Part shown: positions 36,662 through 47,585 of the stretch, piece after piece | Numbering within the stretch: position 1 is the first letter of the stretch | Layout of the letters: each line of letters starts with the position of its first letter | Source: Cellulosimicrobium cellulans | Lineage (GTDB): Bacteria > Actinomycetota > Actinomycetes > Actinomycetales > Cellulomonadaceae | Assembly (NCBI RefSeq): GCF_007679345.1 | Contig: NZ_VEGH01000010.1 | Span: 96,828 to 160,827 of the forward strand | Direction: 5' to 3' | DNA length: 64,000 nt | Notes under the pieces: model-generated | Seen by the model: the letters and a program-made list of their open reading frames with translations, nothing else | What the model was told of the DNA's origin: nothing | Database searches by the model: none | Made by a program: the position numbers and the translations under genes

Positions 36662-36958
36662 TCACGCCGGGTGCGGGTCGGCGGCCGCGTCCGGGTCCGC
36701 CGGCACGTCGTCCTCGGGGCGCGCGGCCGCCACGGGCGAGGCCGCACCGGTCCCGCCGGCCTCGTCCTCGCCCTCCCACCAGGCCTCCTCCGGCAGCCCC
36801 TCGGCCGCCAGGATCGCCTCCGACCGCGGCTCCGCCACGGCCAGGTCCGCCAGCAGCGTCAGCGGCACGTGCTCCGCCAGGAGATCCATCACGACGCCGG
36901 TCGCGTCGCCCTGAGCGCCGCGCTCGTCCTGCACGGCCGCCTGCTCGTCATCGCCCAT
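36662..36958 (-). CDS. Conserved small acidic actinobacterial protein, 98 residues
   Basis: MGDDEQAAVQDERGAQGDATG starts a protein whose middle, VPLTLLADLAVAE...EGLPEEAWWEGE, looks like a conserved small actinobacterial protein; the C terminus is acidic and Ala/Pro-rich. ATG at 36958 is favoured; Cys-rich residues upstream in the same frame look non-coding. No known function. It lies upstream of tRNA-Lys on the same strand. Confidence 0.65.
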   Translation of the reverse strand: MGDDEQAAVQDERGAQGDATGVVMDLLAEHVPLTLLADLAVAEPRSEAILAAEGLPEEAWWEGEDEAGGTGAASPVAAARPEDDVPADPDAAADPHPA

Positions 36959-37042
36959 CACGGCCACCCCCGGGGTCGTTCCTGCGCACATGGGAACACC
37001 GTGCGAAGGGCACGCGCAACACGTGACGCCGAGGGCGAACAA

Positions 37043-37061
37043 CCCTGCCGCGGCGGCAGGG
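37043..37061 (-). terminator. Terminator of the GroES-like gene
   Basis: Hairpin CCCTGCCG-CGG-CGGCAGGG eleven bases beyond the minus-strand stop codon; on the minus strand it is followed by TTGTT. Confidence 0.65.
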
Positions 37062-37071
37062 AAAACGGTTC

Positions 37072-37419
37072 CTAGAGATACAGGCCGGTGCCCTGGCCGC
37101 CGTCGCGCGGCTCCGCCACCGCGTGCACGTCCTTCTCGCGGAGCAGCAGGTAGGTCTGCGCCTCGAGCTCGACCTCGGCCCGCTCGTCCGGGTCGAACAG
37201 CACCCGGTCGCCGACCGCCACCTGCCGGACGTGCTGCCCGGCGGCGACGACCGCGCCCCAGGTGAGCCGCTTGCCCACCGCCGCCGTCGCCGGGATCACG
37301 ATGCCCGCGGTCGACCGGCGCTCCGAGGCGTCGGCGTCCAGCTGGACGAGCAGCCGGTCGTTCAGCATCCGGATGGGCAGCTCGGGGCGGGTCTGGCTCT
37401 CGGGGCGCTGTGCACTCAC
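37072..37419 (-). CDS. GroES-like co-chaperonin domain protein
   Basis: The 115-residue protein carries a GroES/Cpn10 fold: PIRMLNDRLLVQLD, a mobile-loop-like ERRSTAGIVIPATA, GAVVAAGQHVRQVAVGDRVLFDPD and YLLLREKDVHAVAE. Compared with classical GroES it has an extra N-terminal ~15 residues and a C-terminal Gly-rich tail, and there is no groEL nearby, so it is a divergent paralogue. GTG start, leaderless (TAGCGT seven bases upstream). Divergent from bcp. Confidence 0.8.
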   Translation of the reverse strand: MSAQRPESQTRPELPIRMLNDRLLVQLDADASERRSTAGIVIPATAAVGKRLTWGAVVAAGQHVRQVAVGDRVLFDPDERAEVELEAQTYLLLREKDVHAVAEPRDGGQGTGLYL

Positions 37420-37426
37420 GGGGCAG

Positions 37427-37432
37427 ACGCTA
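37427..37432 (-). promoter_or_regulatory. Leaderless -10 of the GroES-like gene
   Basis: TAGCGT on the minus strand ends seven bases before the GTG. Confidence 0.6.
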
Positions 37433-37502
37433 CCGCCCGGCCGTCGTACGCTGACGGCGCCCGCCGCGCGCGGGCACCGCACCCACCAGCCAGGAGACCG
37501 CC

Positions 37503-37973
37503 ATGCCCCGCCTCGCCGTCGGCGACACCGCCCCGGACTTCACGCTGCCGACCGCCGACGGCGGCTCGCTGACCCTGTCGGACCTGCGCGGCCAGGGCGT
37601 CGTCGTGTACTTCTACCCGGCGGCCGGCACGCCGGGCTGCACCAAGCAGGCGTGCGACTTCCGCGACTCCCTCGCGTCGCTGCAGGCGCACGGGTACGCG
37701 GTCGTCGGCGTCTCCCCCGACACCCCGGAGAAGCTCGCCCGGTTCGCCGAGGAGGAGTCGCTGACCTTCCCCCTGGTGTCCGACCCGGACAAGCAGGTGC
37801 TCGAGGCCTGGGGCGCCTGGGGCGAGAAGTCCCTGTACGGCAAGACCGTCACCGGCGTGATCCGGTCCACCGTGGTCCTCGACCCCGAGGGCGCGGTCCG
37901 GCTCGCGCAGTACAACGTCAAGGCCACCGGCCACGTGGCCAAGCTGCGTCGCGACCTCGGCATCGACGGCTGA
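37503..37973 (+). CDS. bcp: Thioredoxin-dependent peroxiredoxin, Bcp type
   Basis: The 156-residue protein has the BCP/PrxQ arrangement GTPGCTKQACDF with peroxidatic Cys46 and resolving Cys51 five residues apart. It reduces hydroperoxides using thioredoxin in the cytoplasm; a thioredoxin gene lies 2 kb away. ATG has AGGAG eight bases upstream. A TACGCT at 37447-37452 may be the -10. Monocistronic. Confidence 0.93.
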   Translation: MPRLAVGDTAPDFTLPTADGGSLTLSDLRGQGVVVYFYPAAGTPGCTKQACDFRDSLASLQAHGYAVVGVSPDTPEKLARFAEEESLTFPLVSDPDKQVLEAWGAWGEKSLYGKTVTGVIRSTVVLDPEGAVRLAQYNVKATGHVAKLRRDLGIDG

Positions 37974-37979
37974 CGCACG

Positions 37980-37998
37980 GCCCCGGCCCGGCCGGGGC
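37980..37998 (+). terminator. Terminator of bcp
   Basis: Short hairpin GCCCCGGC-CCG-GCCGGGGC six bases beyond the bcp stop, immediately before tRNA-Leu. Confidence 0.6.
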
Positions 37999-38000
37999 AC

Positions 38001-38083
38001 GCGGGAGTGGTGAAACGGCAGCCACGCCAGGTTTAGGTCCTGGTGCCCGAGAGGGCGTGCGGGTTCGAATCCCGTCTCCCGCA
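38001..38083 (+). tRNA. tRNA-Leu (anticodon TAG)
   Basis: 83-nt class II tRNA: acceptor GCGGGAG/CTCCCGC, anticodon loop TTTAGGT (TAG) with stem CCAGG/CCTGG, a long variable arm (TGCCCGAGAGGGCG region) and discriminator A. CCA not encoded. Confidence 0.95.
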
Positions 38084-38202
38084 CCGCACACCCCCTGCGC
38101 CCGGGGCCGGGTCCCGTTCACCCGCCCGCGCGCCGGCCACCCGGATGCGTGCCCGCCCGCGACCCCGTCCGGGTGACCGCCCGCCGGACCGCTCACCTCC
38201 CG

Positions 38203-38220
38203 CTTCACCCGCTCGACGGG
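38203..38220 (+). promoter_or_regulatory. Motif shared upstream of chemoreceptor genes
   Basis: CTTCACCCGCTCGACGGG, 70-87 nt before receptor 2, in the same orientation as TTTCACCCGTCGCCGG before receptor 1. Confidence 0.4.
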
Positions 38221-38289
38221 AAGACGGGACCCGAGGCGGCGTCCCGCGCGGGCGCGACGCCCGCGGCGTGCGTGACGGGAGGCCGACGG

Positions 38290-39888
38290 ATGACCGGGAC
38301 CAGGGGTGCGACGGGTCGGGACGACAGGGCGACGGCGGCCGCGCCGCGCCGCCGGGGGCTCGGGTTCACCGGCAAGATCCTGCTGACGGTCTCGGCCGCG
38401 GTGGCGATGACCGGCCTCCTCGGCTGGATCTCGGTCCTGACGCTGTGGCAGAGCACGGCCCGCACCGAGCGGATGTACTCGGACCACGTCACCGGGCTGG
38501 CGCTCGCCAGCCAGGTGGCCTCCCACCTCAACGAGGCGCAGTCGATCGGCACCGACATGCGCGCCGCACGCGACGGGGGCGACCCGTTCCGCGCCGACGC
38601 GCTGATGTCGGACCGCGGGGCGGCGGTCGGCGCCGCGCTCAGCGCGCTCGACGAGTACGCCGCGATCCCGGCGCTGTCCGACGAGCTGGCCGACGCGGCC
38701 GGCGAGGTCCGCACGGCGCTCACCACCTACCAGAACCTGGTGGGCTCCAGCGAGGGCGCGGACACCGCCGCCCGCGGCGCCGCCACCCGCGTCGACGCGC
38801 TGATCCAGGCGCAGACCGCCGCCGCGGCCACGGCTTCCCGCGAGGCGACCGTCGCCGGGGACCGCGCCGTGCGCCTGGAGTTCGTGGCCCTCGGCATCGC
38901 GGCGGTGGTGCCCGCCGTGGCCGGCGTCGTCGTGGCCCGGCGGCTGAGCCGGCGCCTGGACCGGGTGGCGGACGCCGCGCAGGCCCTCGCCGGCGGCGAC
39001 CTCACCGTCAGCAGCGGCGTCACCGGCGCCGACGAGATCGGCCGGACCGCCGCCGCGCTGGACCGCGCCACCGCGGCGCTGCGGGACACGGTGGCGGGCA
39101 TCGACGGGACCGCCCGCACCGTGGCCGACGCCGCGGGCCGGCTGGAGCGCTCGGCCGGACAGGTGGTGTCGGGCGCCGACCGCACCTCCGAGCAGGCGGT
39201 CGTGGTCGCCGGCGCGGCCGAGCAGGTGAACCGGGACGTGCACACCGTCGCGGCGGGCGCCGAGCAGATGGGCGCCAGCATCCGGGAGATCGCCCGGAAC
39301 GCCGCCGAGGCCGCCGCCGTCGCCGGCCGGGCCACCGAGGCCGCCGCGCGGACCAACGAGCAGGTCACCCGGCTGGGCACGTCCTCGCAGGAGATCGGCA
39401 ACGTGGTGAAGGTCATCACGTCGATCGCCGAGCAGACGAACCTCCTGGCGCTGAACGCGACCATCGAGGCCGCCCGCGCCGGCGAGGCGGGCAAGGGCTT
39501 CGCCGTCGTCGCCGGGGAGGTCAAGGAGCTCGCCCAGGAGACCGCGAAGGCCACCGAGGACATCGCCCGCCGCGTCGAGACGATCCAGGCCGACACCGAG
39601 GGCGCCGTCGCGGCCATCGGCGAGATCGGCACGATCATCGCCCGGATCGACGACTACCAGACCACGATCGCGTCCGCCGTCGAGGAGCAGACCGCCACCA
39701 CCACGGAGATGAGCCGGTCGGTCGGCGACGCCGCGGCGGGCTCCAGCGAGATCGCCGCCACCATCACCGGCGTCGCGGACGCCTCCGCCGGCAGCACCGA
39801 GGAGCTGGGGCGGATGGGCGAGTCGATCGCCGAGCTCGCGCGGATGGCCGACGACCTGCGGACCCGCGTGGCGCAGTTCCGGCACTGA
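38290..39888 (+). CDS. Methyl-accepting chemotaxis protein 2
   Basis: The 532-residue receptor has a TM segment at about residues 28-50, a short extracytoplasmic domain, a second TM segment around 200-217, HAMP ([18 protein letters not shown]) and a signalling domain ending AQFRH. The hairpin tip region is the same as in receptor 1 over more than 80 residues apart from a few positions, but codons differ, so this is conserved function and not recent copying. GGGAGG precedes the ATG by seven bases. Senses an unknown ligand through a different sensor domain. Confidence 0.93.
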   Translation: MTGTRGATGRDDRATAAAPRRRGLGFTGKILLTVSAAVAMTGLLGWISVLTLWQSTARTERMYSDHVTGLALASQVASHLNEAQSIGTDMRAARDGGDPFRADALMSDRGAAVGAALSALDEYAAIPALSDELADAAGEVRTALTTYQNLVGSSEGADTAARGAATRVDALIQAQTAAAATASREATVAGDRAVRLEFVALGIAAVVPAVAGVVVARRLSRRLDRVADAAQALAGGDLTVSSGVTGADEIGRTAAALDRATAALRDTVAGIDGTARTVADAAGRLERSAGQVVSGADRTSEQAVVVAGAAEQVNRDVHTVAAGAEQMGASIREIARNAAEAAAVAGRATEAAARTNEQVTRLGTSSQEIGNVVKVITSIAEQTNLLALNATIEAARAGEAGKGFAVVAGEVKELAQETAKATEDIARRVETIQADTEGAVAAIGEIGTIIARIDDYQTTIASAVEEQTATTTEMSRSVGDAAAGSSEIAATITGVADASAGSTEELGRMGESIAELARMADDLRTRVAQFRH

Positions 39889-39915
39889 CACCCCGCGCGG
39901 GCCCGGCCCCGGACG

Positions 39916-39958
39916 CGACGACGCCCCCGCACGCTGCTCGCGTGCGGGGGCGTCGTCG
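39916..39958. terminator. Bidirectional terminator
   Basis: 19-nt arms (CGACGACGCCCCCGCACGC and complement) with 5-nt loop between receptor 2 and the convergent thioredoxin gene. Confidence 0.88.
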
Positions 39959-39975
39959 GTGCGCGTGCGCTCGGG

Positions 39976-40347
39976 TCAGCTCTGCGCCGCCCCGGCCGCG
40001 GCGATCTGCGCGCGGACGTCGTCCATGTCCAGCGCCTTGACCGCGTCGACCACCTGCTCCAGGGCCGGGGCCGGGAGGGCACCCGCCTGGTTGAACACCA
40101 GGATGCCCTCGCGGAAGGCCATCAGGGTCGGGATCGACGTGATCTGCAGCTCGGCCGCCAGCTGCTGCTCGGCCTCGGTGTCCACCTTCGCGTGCACGAC
40201 GTCGGTGTGAGTCTCCGACGACTGCTCGAAGATCGGTCCGAAGCGCTTGCACGGCCCGCACCAGTCCGCCCAGAAGTCCACCAGCACGATGTCGTTCTCG
40301 GTGATGGTCTTCTGGATGGTGTCGGCCGTCAGCTCGGTCGTTGCCAT
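39976..40347 (-). CDS. trxA: Thioredoxin
   Basis: The 123-residue protein has the WCGPC active site (Cys30, Cys33), cis-Pro in TSIPTL and the usual DFWADW lead-in. ATG has AGGAGG six bases upstream. General cytoplasmic disulfide reductant; it can serve the Bcp peroxidase encoded nearby. The C terminus is about 15 residues longer than classical TrxA. Divergent from DUF4916. Confidence 0.93.
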   Translation of the reverse strand: MATTELTADTIQKTITENDIVLVDFWADWCGPCKRFGPIFEQSSETHTDVVHAKVDTEAEQQLAAELQITSIPTLMAFREGILVFNQAGALPAPALEQVVDAVKALDMDDVRAQIAAAGAAQS

Positions 40348-40491
40348 CAGTCGCCTCCTGTTGTCGGTGTGGCCAGTAGAGCACCCGGACCCCCTCGAGT
40401 ATTCCCGGGCGGGGACGCGCCCGCGCGCGGGGAGGCGCCGCACCGCGCGTCGGGCTGTCGCCCGGCCCCCGGACCGGGGTACAACTGCCGG

Positions 40492-41046
40492 GTGACCGAC
40501 ACGGCTGACCTGCCCCGCGAGCCCGAGCGCCCCTCCGGGTGGCTGAGTCCCGAGGGCATCGCGGCGGCCCGCCACTCGCTCCCCATCCTCTACGTGGACG
40601 CCGTCCCGGTGCGGGTCGACGACTCCGGCGACGTGGTCGCCGTCGGCCTGCTGCTGCGGGTCACGCCCGAGGGCGTGATGTCCCGCGCGCTGGTCTCCGG
40701 CCGCGTGATGTACCACGAGCGGGTGCGCGACGCCCTGCTCCGGCACATCGAGAAGGACCTCGGCCCCGTGGCGCTGCCGCAGGTCCCGCCGACGCCGCAG
40801 CCGTTCACGGTCGCCGAGTACTTCCCCACCCCGGGGGTCACGCCGTACCACGACCCGCGCCAGCACGCGGTGTCGCTCGCCTACGTCGTGCCCGTCACCG
40901 GCGACTGCCGGCCGCAGCAGGACGCGCTCGACCTGGCCTGGCTCACGCCCGAGGAGGCGTGCAGCGAGCAGGTGCAGGTCGAGATGAACGGCGGCCAGGG
41001 CCTGCTGCTGCGCCAGGCGATGGCGCACGTCGGCCGGATGCCCTGA
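40492..41046 (+). CDS. DUF4916 (Nudix-like) family protein
   Basis: The 184-residue protein starts VTDTADLPREPERPSGWLSPEG; the middle (PILYVDAVPVRVD, GLLLRVTPEG, VAEYFPTPGVTPYHDPRQHAVSLAYVVPVTG, LAWLTPEEA) is characteristic of DUF4916, a Nudix-fold family in actinomycetes. The classical Nudix box is not intact, so hydrolase activity is uncertain. GTG start with TACAAC six bases upstream suggests a leaderless mRNA. Ten bases before the next membrane protein gene. Confidence 0.8.
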   Translation: MTDTADLPREPERPSGWLSPEGIAAARHSLPILYVDAVPVRVDDSGDVVAVGLLLRVTPEGVMSRALVSGRVMYHERVRDALLRHIEKDLGPVALPQVPPTPQPFTVAEYFPTPGVTPYHDPRQHAVSLAYVVPVTGDCRPQQDALDLAWLTPEEACSEQVQVEMNGGQGLLLRQAMAHVGRMP

Positions 41047-41056
41047 GGCGGCGGGC

Positions 41057-41749
41057 GTGACCGCCGAGGCGCGGACCCCGGGCGCGCCGGGCGCACGGGC
41101 CGGCTCCGCGGGGCTCGCCGTCGCCCGGGTGCTGCACGCGCTGCTCGCGCTGGCGGCCGCCGGCGGCATCGGCCTCGAGGTGTCCCGCGCGCTCGCCGAG
41201 GGCCCCGGCGACGCCGGCACCACCACCGAGCGGCTGGTCCGGCTGTTCTCCTACTTCACGATCCAGTCGAACCTGCTCGTGCTCGTCGCGTCGGCGCTGC
41301 ACGCCGCCCGGCCCGCGCGCACCGGCCGGCTCATGGCCGTGCTGCACCTGGACGCGCTGCTGTGCATCGCCGTGACCGGCGTGGTCTACCACGCGGTCCT
41401 GGCCGACGCCGGCGTGGACCTGACCCCGTCCGGCGCCCTGGCGAACCTCCTGCTGCACACCGTGACGCCGGTGGGCACCTGGGTGGTGTGGCTGGTCGTG
41501 GGCCCGCGCCCGCGGTTCGCCGGGGCGACCGTCGCGTGGTCGGTCGTCTACCCGCTGGCCTGGATCGCGTACACGTTCGTCCGCGGGGCGGCGACGGGCT
41601 GGTACCCGTACCCGTTCCTCGACGCGGGCGCGCTCGGCCTGGCGACGGCCGCGCGCAACACGGCGCTGGTCGCGGTGGCGTTCCTGGTGCTCGCCCTCCT
41701 GGTGCGCCTCCTGGAGCGCGTCCTGCCGGCGACCCCGCGCGCCCCCTGA
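41057..41749 (+). CDS. Pr6Pr family membrane protein
   Basis: The 230-residue protein has six TM segments and the motif LFSYFTIQSNLLVL plus LHTVTPVGTWVVW and YPYPFLD, typical of Pr6Pr/FAR-17a-like integral membrane proteins. No function is established in bacteria. GTG start ten bases after the DUF4916 gene, so probably co-transcribed with it. Confidence 0.82.
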   Translation: MTAEARTPGAPGARAGSAGLAVARVLHALLALAAAGGIGLEVSRALAEGPGDAGTTTERLVRLFSYFTIQSNLLVLVASALHAARPARTGRLMAVLHLDALLCIAVTGVVYHAVLADAGVDLTPSGALANLLLHTVTPVGTWVVWLVVGPRPRFAGATVAWSVVYPLAWIAYTFVRGAATGWYPYPFLDAGALGLATAARNTALVAVAFLVLALLVRLLERVLPATPRAP

Positions 41750-41783
41750 CGCGGCGCGCCGGCGGGTGCCGGGCGCTGGTGCG

Positions 41784-41880
41784 GCGCGCCGAGCGCGGGC
41801 GATCGCGCCGAGCGCGGTAGGAGGAACGACCGCGCTCGGCGCGAAGCACCGCGCTCGGCGCGCGGGCACGCGCTCGGCGG
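41784..41880. repeat. Gene-end repeat, GCGCCGAGCGCGG word
   Basis: Direct copies at 41784-41799 and 41805-41820, inverted copies CCGCGCTCGGCGC at 41830-41842, 41849-41861 and 41869-41880 (last one partial). It fills the gap between convergent membrane-protein and ABC-F genes and begins GCCGAG like the other gene-end repeats. Confidence 0.85.
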
Positions 41881-41881
41881 G

Positions 41882-43490
<1,609 letters not shown>

Positions 43491-43498
<8 letters not shown>

Positions 43499-44123
43499 GC
43501 GGCTCCCGGCCCAGCACGGCGACGACGGCCGGCACCAGCGCGCGGAACGCCTGGCCGCGGTGCGAGATGCGGTTCTTCTCCTCCGGGGCGAGCTCCGCGC
43601 AGGTGAGGTCGCCGCCCGCGGGCACCAGGATCGGGTCGTACCCGAACCCGTGCTCCCCGCGCGGCGCGGTCGCCAGCGTGCCGACCAGGTGGCCGAGCTC
43701 GACGTGCTCCTCGCCGTCCGGCGTGACCAGCGCGGCGGCGCAGGTGAACCGCGCGCCCCGGTGCTCGGGCGCGATGTCCGACAGCTGCGCGAGCAGCAGG
43801 TCGAGGTTGGCGCGGTCGTCACCGTGCCGGCCGGACCAGCGGGCGGAGAAGATGCCGGGCGCGCCGCCGAGGACGTCGACGGACAGGCCGGAGTCGTCCG
43901 CCACGGCGGGCAGGCCGGTGTGCGCGGCGAGCGCGCGGGCCTTGATGAGCGCGTTCTCCGCGAACGTCACGCCGTCCTCGACCGGCTCGGGCGCGCCGAC
44001 GTCGCGGGCGCCGACCACCGAGTCCGGGTCCAGCCCGGGCAGGGCCGGCACGAGGATCGCGCGCAGCTCGCCGAGCTTGTGGGCGTTGTGGGTGGCGAGG
44101 ACGAGGCGGGCCGGACCGGTCAC
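43491..44123 (-). CDS. rdgB: Non-canonical purine NTP pyrophosphatase (RdgB/HAM1)
   Basis: The 210-residue protein has [35 protein letters not shown] and ISHRGQAF, the motifs of HAM1/RdgB enzymes that hydrolyse dITP, ITP and XTP to monophosphates. Cytoplasmic. GTG start overlaps the rph stop (GTGA), a conserved rph-rdgB order. Confidence 0.95.
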
Positions 44124-44953
44124 GCGGTCACCGCCTGCGCCCCGCCGCGGACCGTGACCGTCTGCCCCGCGGGCAGCGCCAGCACCTCGCGCTGCACGCG
44201 CGCCAGCTCCGACGTCCCGACCAGCGCCAGGTCGAGCAGCGAGTCCAGCTCGGCGCGGTCGAACGGCGCGTGCTCGGCGGTGCCCTGCACCTCGACGAAG
44301 CTGCCCGAGCCGGTGACGACGACGTTCATGTCGGTGTCCGCGCGCACGTCCTCCTCGTACGGGAGGTCCAGCACGGGCCGGCCGCCGACGACGCCGACGC
44401 TCACGGCCGAGACCGAGTCGCGCAGCACGACCTTGCGGGCGTCCACGGAGCCCTGGGCGATGCCCCAGGCGACGGCGTCCGCGAGCGCCACGTACGCGCC
44501 GGTCACGGACGCGGTGCGGGTGCCGCCGTCGGCCTGCAGCACGTCGCAGTCGAGCACGATGGTGTTCTCGCCCAGCGCGGCGACGTCGATGATCGCGCGC
44601 AGCGACCGGCCGATCAGCCGGGAGATCTCGTGCGTGCGGCCGCCGACCTTGCCGCGCACCGACTCGCGGTCCGAGCGGGAGGACGTGGCGCGGGGCAGCA
44701 TCGCGTACTCGGCCGTGACCCAGCCCTCGCCGGAGCCCTTGCGCCAGCGCGGGACGCCCGCGGTGAACGACGCCACGCAGAGCACCTTGGTGCCGCCGAA
44801 CTCGACCAGCACGCTGCCCTCGCCCGCGTCCAGGTAGCGGCGGGTGATGGAGATCGGGCGGAGCTCGTCGACGGCGCGGCCGTCGGCGCGCGGGGCGGCG
44901 GCGCGGCCGCCCGCGGGCGCGGCGGAGGTGGTGACGGTGGGGTCGGAGGTCAT
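44120..44953 (-). CDS. rph: Ribonuclease PH
   Basis: The 277-residue phosphorolytic 3'-5' exoribonuclease has [23 protein letters not shown] in part, [40 protein letters not shown] in part and [15 protein letters not shown]. It trims tRNA 3' ends using phosphate. N-terminal ~25 residues are an Ala/Gly-rich extension. ATG leaderless, with TAGGCT six bases upstream. First gene of the rph-rdgB-ABC-F operon. Confidence 0.95.
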   Translation of the reverse strand: MTSDPTVTTSAAPAGGRAAAPRADGRAVDELRPISITRRYLDAGEGSVLVEFGGTKVLCVASFTAGVPRWRKGSGEGWVTAEYAMLPRATSSRSDRESVRGKVGGRTHEISRLIGRSLRAIIDVAALGENTIVLDCDVLQADGGTRTASVTGAYVALADAVAWGIAQGSVDARKVVLRDSVSAVSVGVVGGRPVLDLPYEEDVRADTDMNVVVTGSGSFVEVQGTAEHAPFDRAELDSLLDLALVGTSELARVQREVLALPAGQTVTVRGGAQAVTA

Positions 44954-44959
44954 CCCCCG

Positions 44960-44965
44960 AGCCTA
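44960..44965 (-). promoter_or_regulatory. Leaderless -10 of rph
   Basis: TAGGCT on the minus strand ends six bases before the ATG. Confidence 0.6.
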
Positions 44966-44982
44966 ACGACCCGCGCCGGACC

Positions 44983-45786
44983 TCAGAGCGCGACGACCGT
45001 CCCCGGCCGGGCCAGGTCGAGCGGCCCGTCGTAGGCCGCCGCCGCCTCGGCGAGGCTCTCCGCGGGGTCGTTCCACGCCACCAGGTGCGTGAGCAGCAGC
45101 CGGCGCGACCCGTTGCGCTGCGCCGCCTCGCCCGCGCGCCGGGCGGTCAGGTGCACGCCGCGCGGGGCGTGCGGGGTCGACTCGAGGTAGGCGGCCTCGG
45201 CGAGCAGCAGGTCCGCGTCCGCCGCCAGCTCGTCCAGGCCCGGGCAGTCGTCGGTGTCGCCGGTGTAGGCGAGCGTCACGGTGCGGGAGGGGTCCGCCTC
45301 CGCCGGGCCGGTCACCCGGAAGCCGAAGGCGGGCACCGGGTGCAGGACCGGCACCGGCTCGATCGTCAGCGGGCCGACCCGGACCGGCTCCCCCGCGCGC
45401 CAGGTGCCGAGCGCGAGGTGGTCGGCGGTGCTGGTCGCCGGGTCGTGCCCGGACAGCTGCGCCAGCCGCTCGCGGACGCCCTCCGGCCCGTGCAGCGGCA
45501 GCGGCGTCGGGCGGGCGCCCCGCGGGTCGTAGCGCAGCATCACGCCGAGCACCACGACGTCGGCGACGTGGTCGGCGTGCAGGTGGCTGATCGCGACCGC
45601 GTCAAGGTCCGCCGGCGCGAGGTGGCGCTGCAAGGGGCCGAGCGCGCCGTTGCCGAGGTCCAGCAGGACGTTCCAGGTGCGGGTGGTGCCCGCGCCGTCC
45701 GGGCCCTCGGCCTGCACCAGGTAGCACGACGCCGCCGAGTCCGGGCCGGGGAACGAGCCCGCGCTGCCGACGACCACGAGCCTCAT
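44983..45786 (-). CDS. Metallo-beta-lactamase-fold hydrolase
   Basis: The 267-residue protein has MRLVVVGSAGSFPGPDSAAS at the start and SHLHADHV (H-x-H-x-D-H), with later YTGDTDD and LLTHL, the pattern of RNase Z-like/cyclic-nucleotide phosphodiesterase metallo-hydrolases. Cytoplasmic, likely binding two zinc ions. Its neighbours murI and rph make this the common murI-MBL-rph-rdgB order of actinomycetes. Substrate unknown. Confidence 0.88.
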   Translation of the reverse strand: MRLVVVGSAGSFPGPDSAASCYLVQAEGPDGAGTTRTWNVLLDLGNGALGPLQRHLAPADLDAVAISHLHADHVADVVVLGVMLRYDPRGARPTPLPLHGPEGVRERLAQLSGHDPATSTADHLALGTWRAGEPVRVGPLTIEPVPVLHPVPAFGFRVTGPAEADPSRTVTLAYTGDTDDCPGLDELAADADLLLAEAAYLESTPHAPRGVHLTARRAGEAAQRNGSRRLLLTHLVAWNDPAESLAEAAAAYDGPLDLARPGTVVAL

Positions 45787-45932
45787 CCGCGGGCCCCTTC
45801 CGCTGCGTGTCGGCGCACCGACGTCCGACGGCGGCCCAGGGAGCCATGATGCCGTGCGACGCCACGCCGCGGGCGGCGGTCGGTCCGGGCGGGGACGTGT
45901 CGCTCGTCACGGCGCCCCGCGGGGCTGCCGCC

Positions 45933-46009
45933 CTCGGCGCAGCGCGCCGGGCCGTCGGCGCGGCCCCGGGCCGTCGGCGCGGCGCACCCTGCCGTCAGCG
46001 CAGCGCGCC
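45933..46009. repeat. Gene-end repeat derived from the murI 3' end
   Basis: Four units of ~16 nt at 45933, 45954, 45973 and 45994, spaced 19-21 nt: CTCGGCGCAGCGCGCC, GTCGGCGCGGCC, GTCGGCGCGGCG, GTCAGCGCAGCGCGCC. The last unit contains the murI stop codon (TCA on the plus strand) and last codons, so the array looks like copies of that gene end. Confidence 0.75.
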
Positions 46010-46810
46010 GCGCGCCTCCACGTGTCGGACCTCGGGCCCGAGGAACCGCCGGGCCAGCGTCGCGAACGAGTCCGGGTCGCCGGTCGCGAGGAACCGGTGC
46101 TCCGGGGCGCCGGCGGCCGGGTCGCGCTCCAGGTCGTGCGCCACCAGCTGGCGGTACACGTCCTTCGCGGTCTCCTCCGCGGACGACACCAGCGTGACGT
46201 CCTCGCCCATGACGTACGAGATCACGCCCGTCAGCAGCGGGTAGTGGGTGCAGCCGAGCACCAGGGTGTCCACGCCGGCCTCCTTGACCGGGCGCAGGTA
46301 CTCCTCCGCGACGCTCAGCAGCTCCGGCCCGGACGTGACGCCCGCCTCGACGAACTCCACGAACCGCGGGCACGCCTGGGTGGTCAGCTGCACGCCCGGG
46401 GCGACGGCGAACGCGTCGTCGTACGACTTCGACTTCACCGTCGACTCGGTGGCGATCACGCCGATCTTGCCGGTGCGGGTCGCGGCGACCGCCCGGCGCG
46501 CGGCCGGCAGGATCACCTCGACCACCGGCAGGCCGCGGCGGAGGGTGTACCGCTCGCGCGCGTCCCGGAGCACGGCGGAGGACGCGGTGTTGCAGGCGAT
46601 GACCAGCATCTTCACGCCGGCGTCGACCAGGTCGTCCATCACCTCGAGCGCGTGCGCGCGGACCGCCGCCAGCGGCTTCGTGCCGTACGGGGTGTTGAGG
46701 GTGTCGCCGATGTAGAGCACCGACTCGTGCGGGAGCTGGTCGATGATCGCCCGCGCGTTGGTGAGCCCACCCACCCCCGAGTCGAAGATCCCGATGGGTG
46801 CGTCGTTCAC
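45995..46810 (-). CDS. murI: Glutamate racemase
   Basis: The 271-residue enzyme has [20 protein letters not shown] with catalytic Cys73 and LGCTHYPLL with Cys187, the two cysteines that act as acid and base. It makes D-glutamate for peptidoglycan in the cytoplasm. GTG start, leaderless with TAGGAT seven bases upstream. Lies between DUF2017 and the metallo-hydrolase, in the usual actinobacterial order clpS-DUF2017-murI-MBL-rph. Confidence 0.96.
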   Translation of the reverse strand: MNDAPIGIFDSGVGGLTNARAIIDQLPHESVLYIGDTLNTPYGTKPLAAVRAHALEVMDDLVDAGVKMLVIACNTASSAVLRDARERYTLRRGLPVVEVILPAARRAVAATRTGKIGVIATESTVKSKSYDDAFAVAPGVQLTTQACPRFVEFVEAGVTSGPELLSVAEEYLRPVKEAGVDTLVLGCTHYPLLTGVISYVMGEDVTLVSSAEETAKDVYRQLVAHDLERDPAAGAPEHRFLATGDPDSFATLARRFLGPEVRHVEARGALR

Positions 46811-46817
46811 GGCACCG

Positions 46818-46823
46818 ATCCTA
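46818..46823 (-). promoter_or_regulatory. Leaderless -10 of murI, overlapping the DUF2017 stop codon
   Basis: TAGGAT on the minus strand ends seven bases before the murI GTG; its TAG is the stop codon of the preceding gene. Confidence 0.65.
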
Positions 46824-47585
46824 GTCCCGGCGGCCGGGGGCGTCCGGCAGGTCGGCGAGCAGGCACGCCATCAGCGTCTCCTGCCACCAGCCGAGCGCCA
46901 GGAACACCGAGCCGAGGTACTGCCGGGCCTGGCCCTCGGCGTCGCCCGGCCGGCCGCGGACCACCTCGTGCTCCAGGCGCTCGCTCGCCTCCTCGTCGAC
47001 GACGCCCAGCCGCTCGCCCAGCACCAGGCGGACGTCGGTGAGCGTGGCCGCGAGCGCCGGGGCCCGCTCCTTCGTGACCCGCACGACCGCGACGGCCTCG
47101 TGCCGGCCCCGCGACCGGCGGCGGCGCCGGCCGTGCGGGTGGTCCTCTTCGGGGGCGCCCGGGCCGCGGGGCTCGTCGCCGCCGGGCGCGTCGGCCCCGT
47201 GCCCCAGCGCCTCGACCGTCAGCGCGTCGAACAGCACCGCCAGCCGCTCGATCTTCTGCTGCCGCAGGTCGTCCTCGGTGAGCCGGCGGAACTCCGCGGC
47301 CACCGCGTCGTCGTCCCGGGACGCGTCCGGGAGCAGCCGGTGCACGGCCGGGTCGTCGGGCGCGGGCAGCGGGTCGAGCCGCAGCCGCAACCCGAGCGCG
47401 GCGGGGTCGTCGGACGCGTCGCCCGCCCGGGCCGGACGCGCGCTGCCGGTCTCCCGCGCGCGGTCCTCGAACCGCCCGCCGCCCAGCAGCTCCGCCACGT
47501 CGGCGACGACGGTCGCGAGCACCTCGCGCTCGCCCGGGTCGACCTCCGCGACCAGCTCGTCGCCCTCCCGCCGGAACGCCCGCAC
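46821..47585 (-). CDS. DUF2017 family protein
   Basis: The 254-residue protein has an N-terminal [46 protein letters not shown] in part, and a C-terminal [13 protein letters not shown], followed by [12 protein letters not shown]. This is DUF2017, found between clpS and murI in actinomycetes. An Arg/His-rich insert ([12 protein letters not shown]) lies in the middle, so the protein is longer than many relatives. GTG start directly after the clpS stop. Function unknown. Confidence 0.85.
   Translation of the reverse strand: MRAFRREGDELVAEVDPGEREVLATVVADVAELLGGGRFEDRARETGSARPARAGDASDDPAALGLRLRLDPLPAPDDPAVHRLLPDASRDDDAVAAEFRRLTEDDLRQQKIERLAVLFDALTVEALGHGADAPGGDEPRGPGAPEEDHPHGRRRRRSRGRHEAVAVVRVTKERAPALAATLTDVRLVLGERLGVVDEEASERLEHEVVRGRPGDAEGQARQYLGSVFLALGWWQETLMACLLADLPDAPGRRD

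Noticed and set aside
39391..39600. Recent gene conversion between the two chemoreceptor genes
   Set aside because: The proteins match almost completely but synonymous sites differ throughout, so strong protein-level selection explains it.
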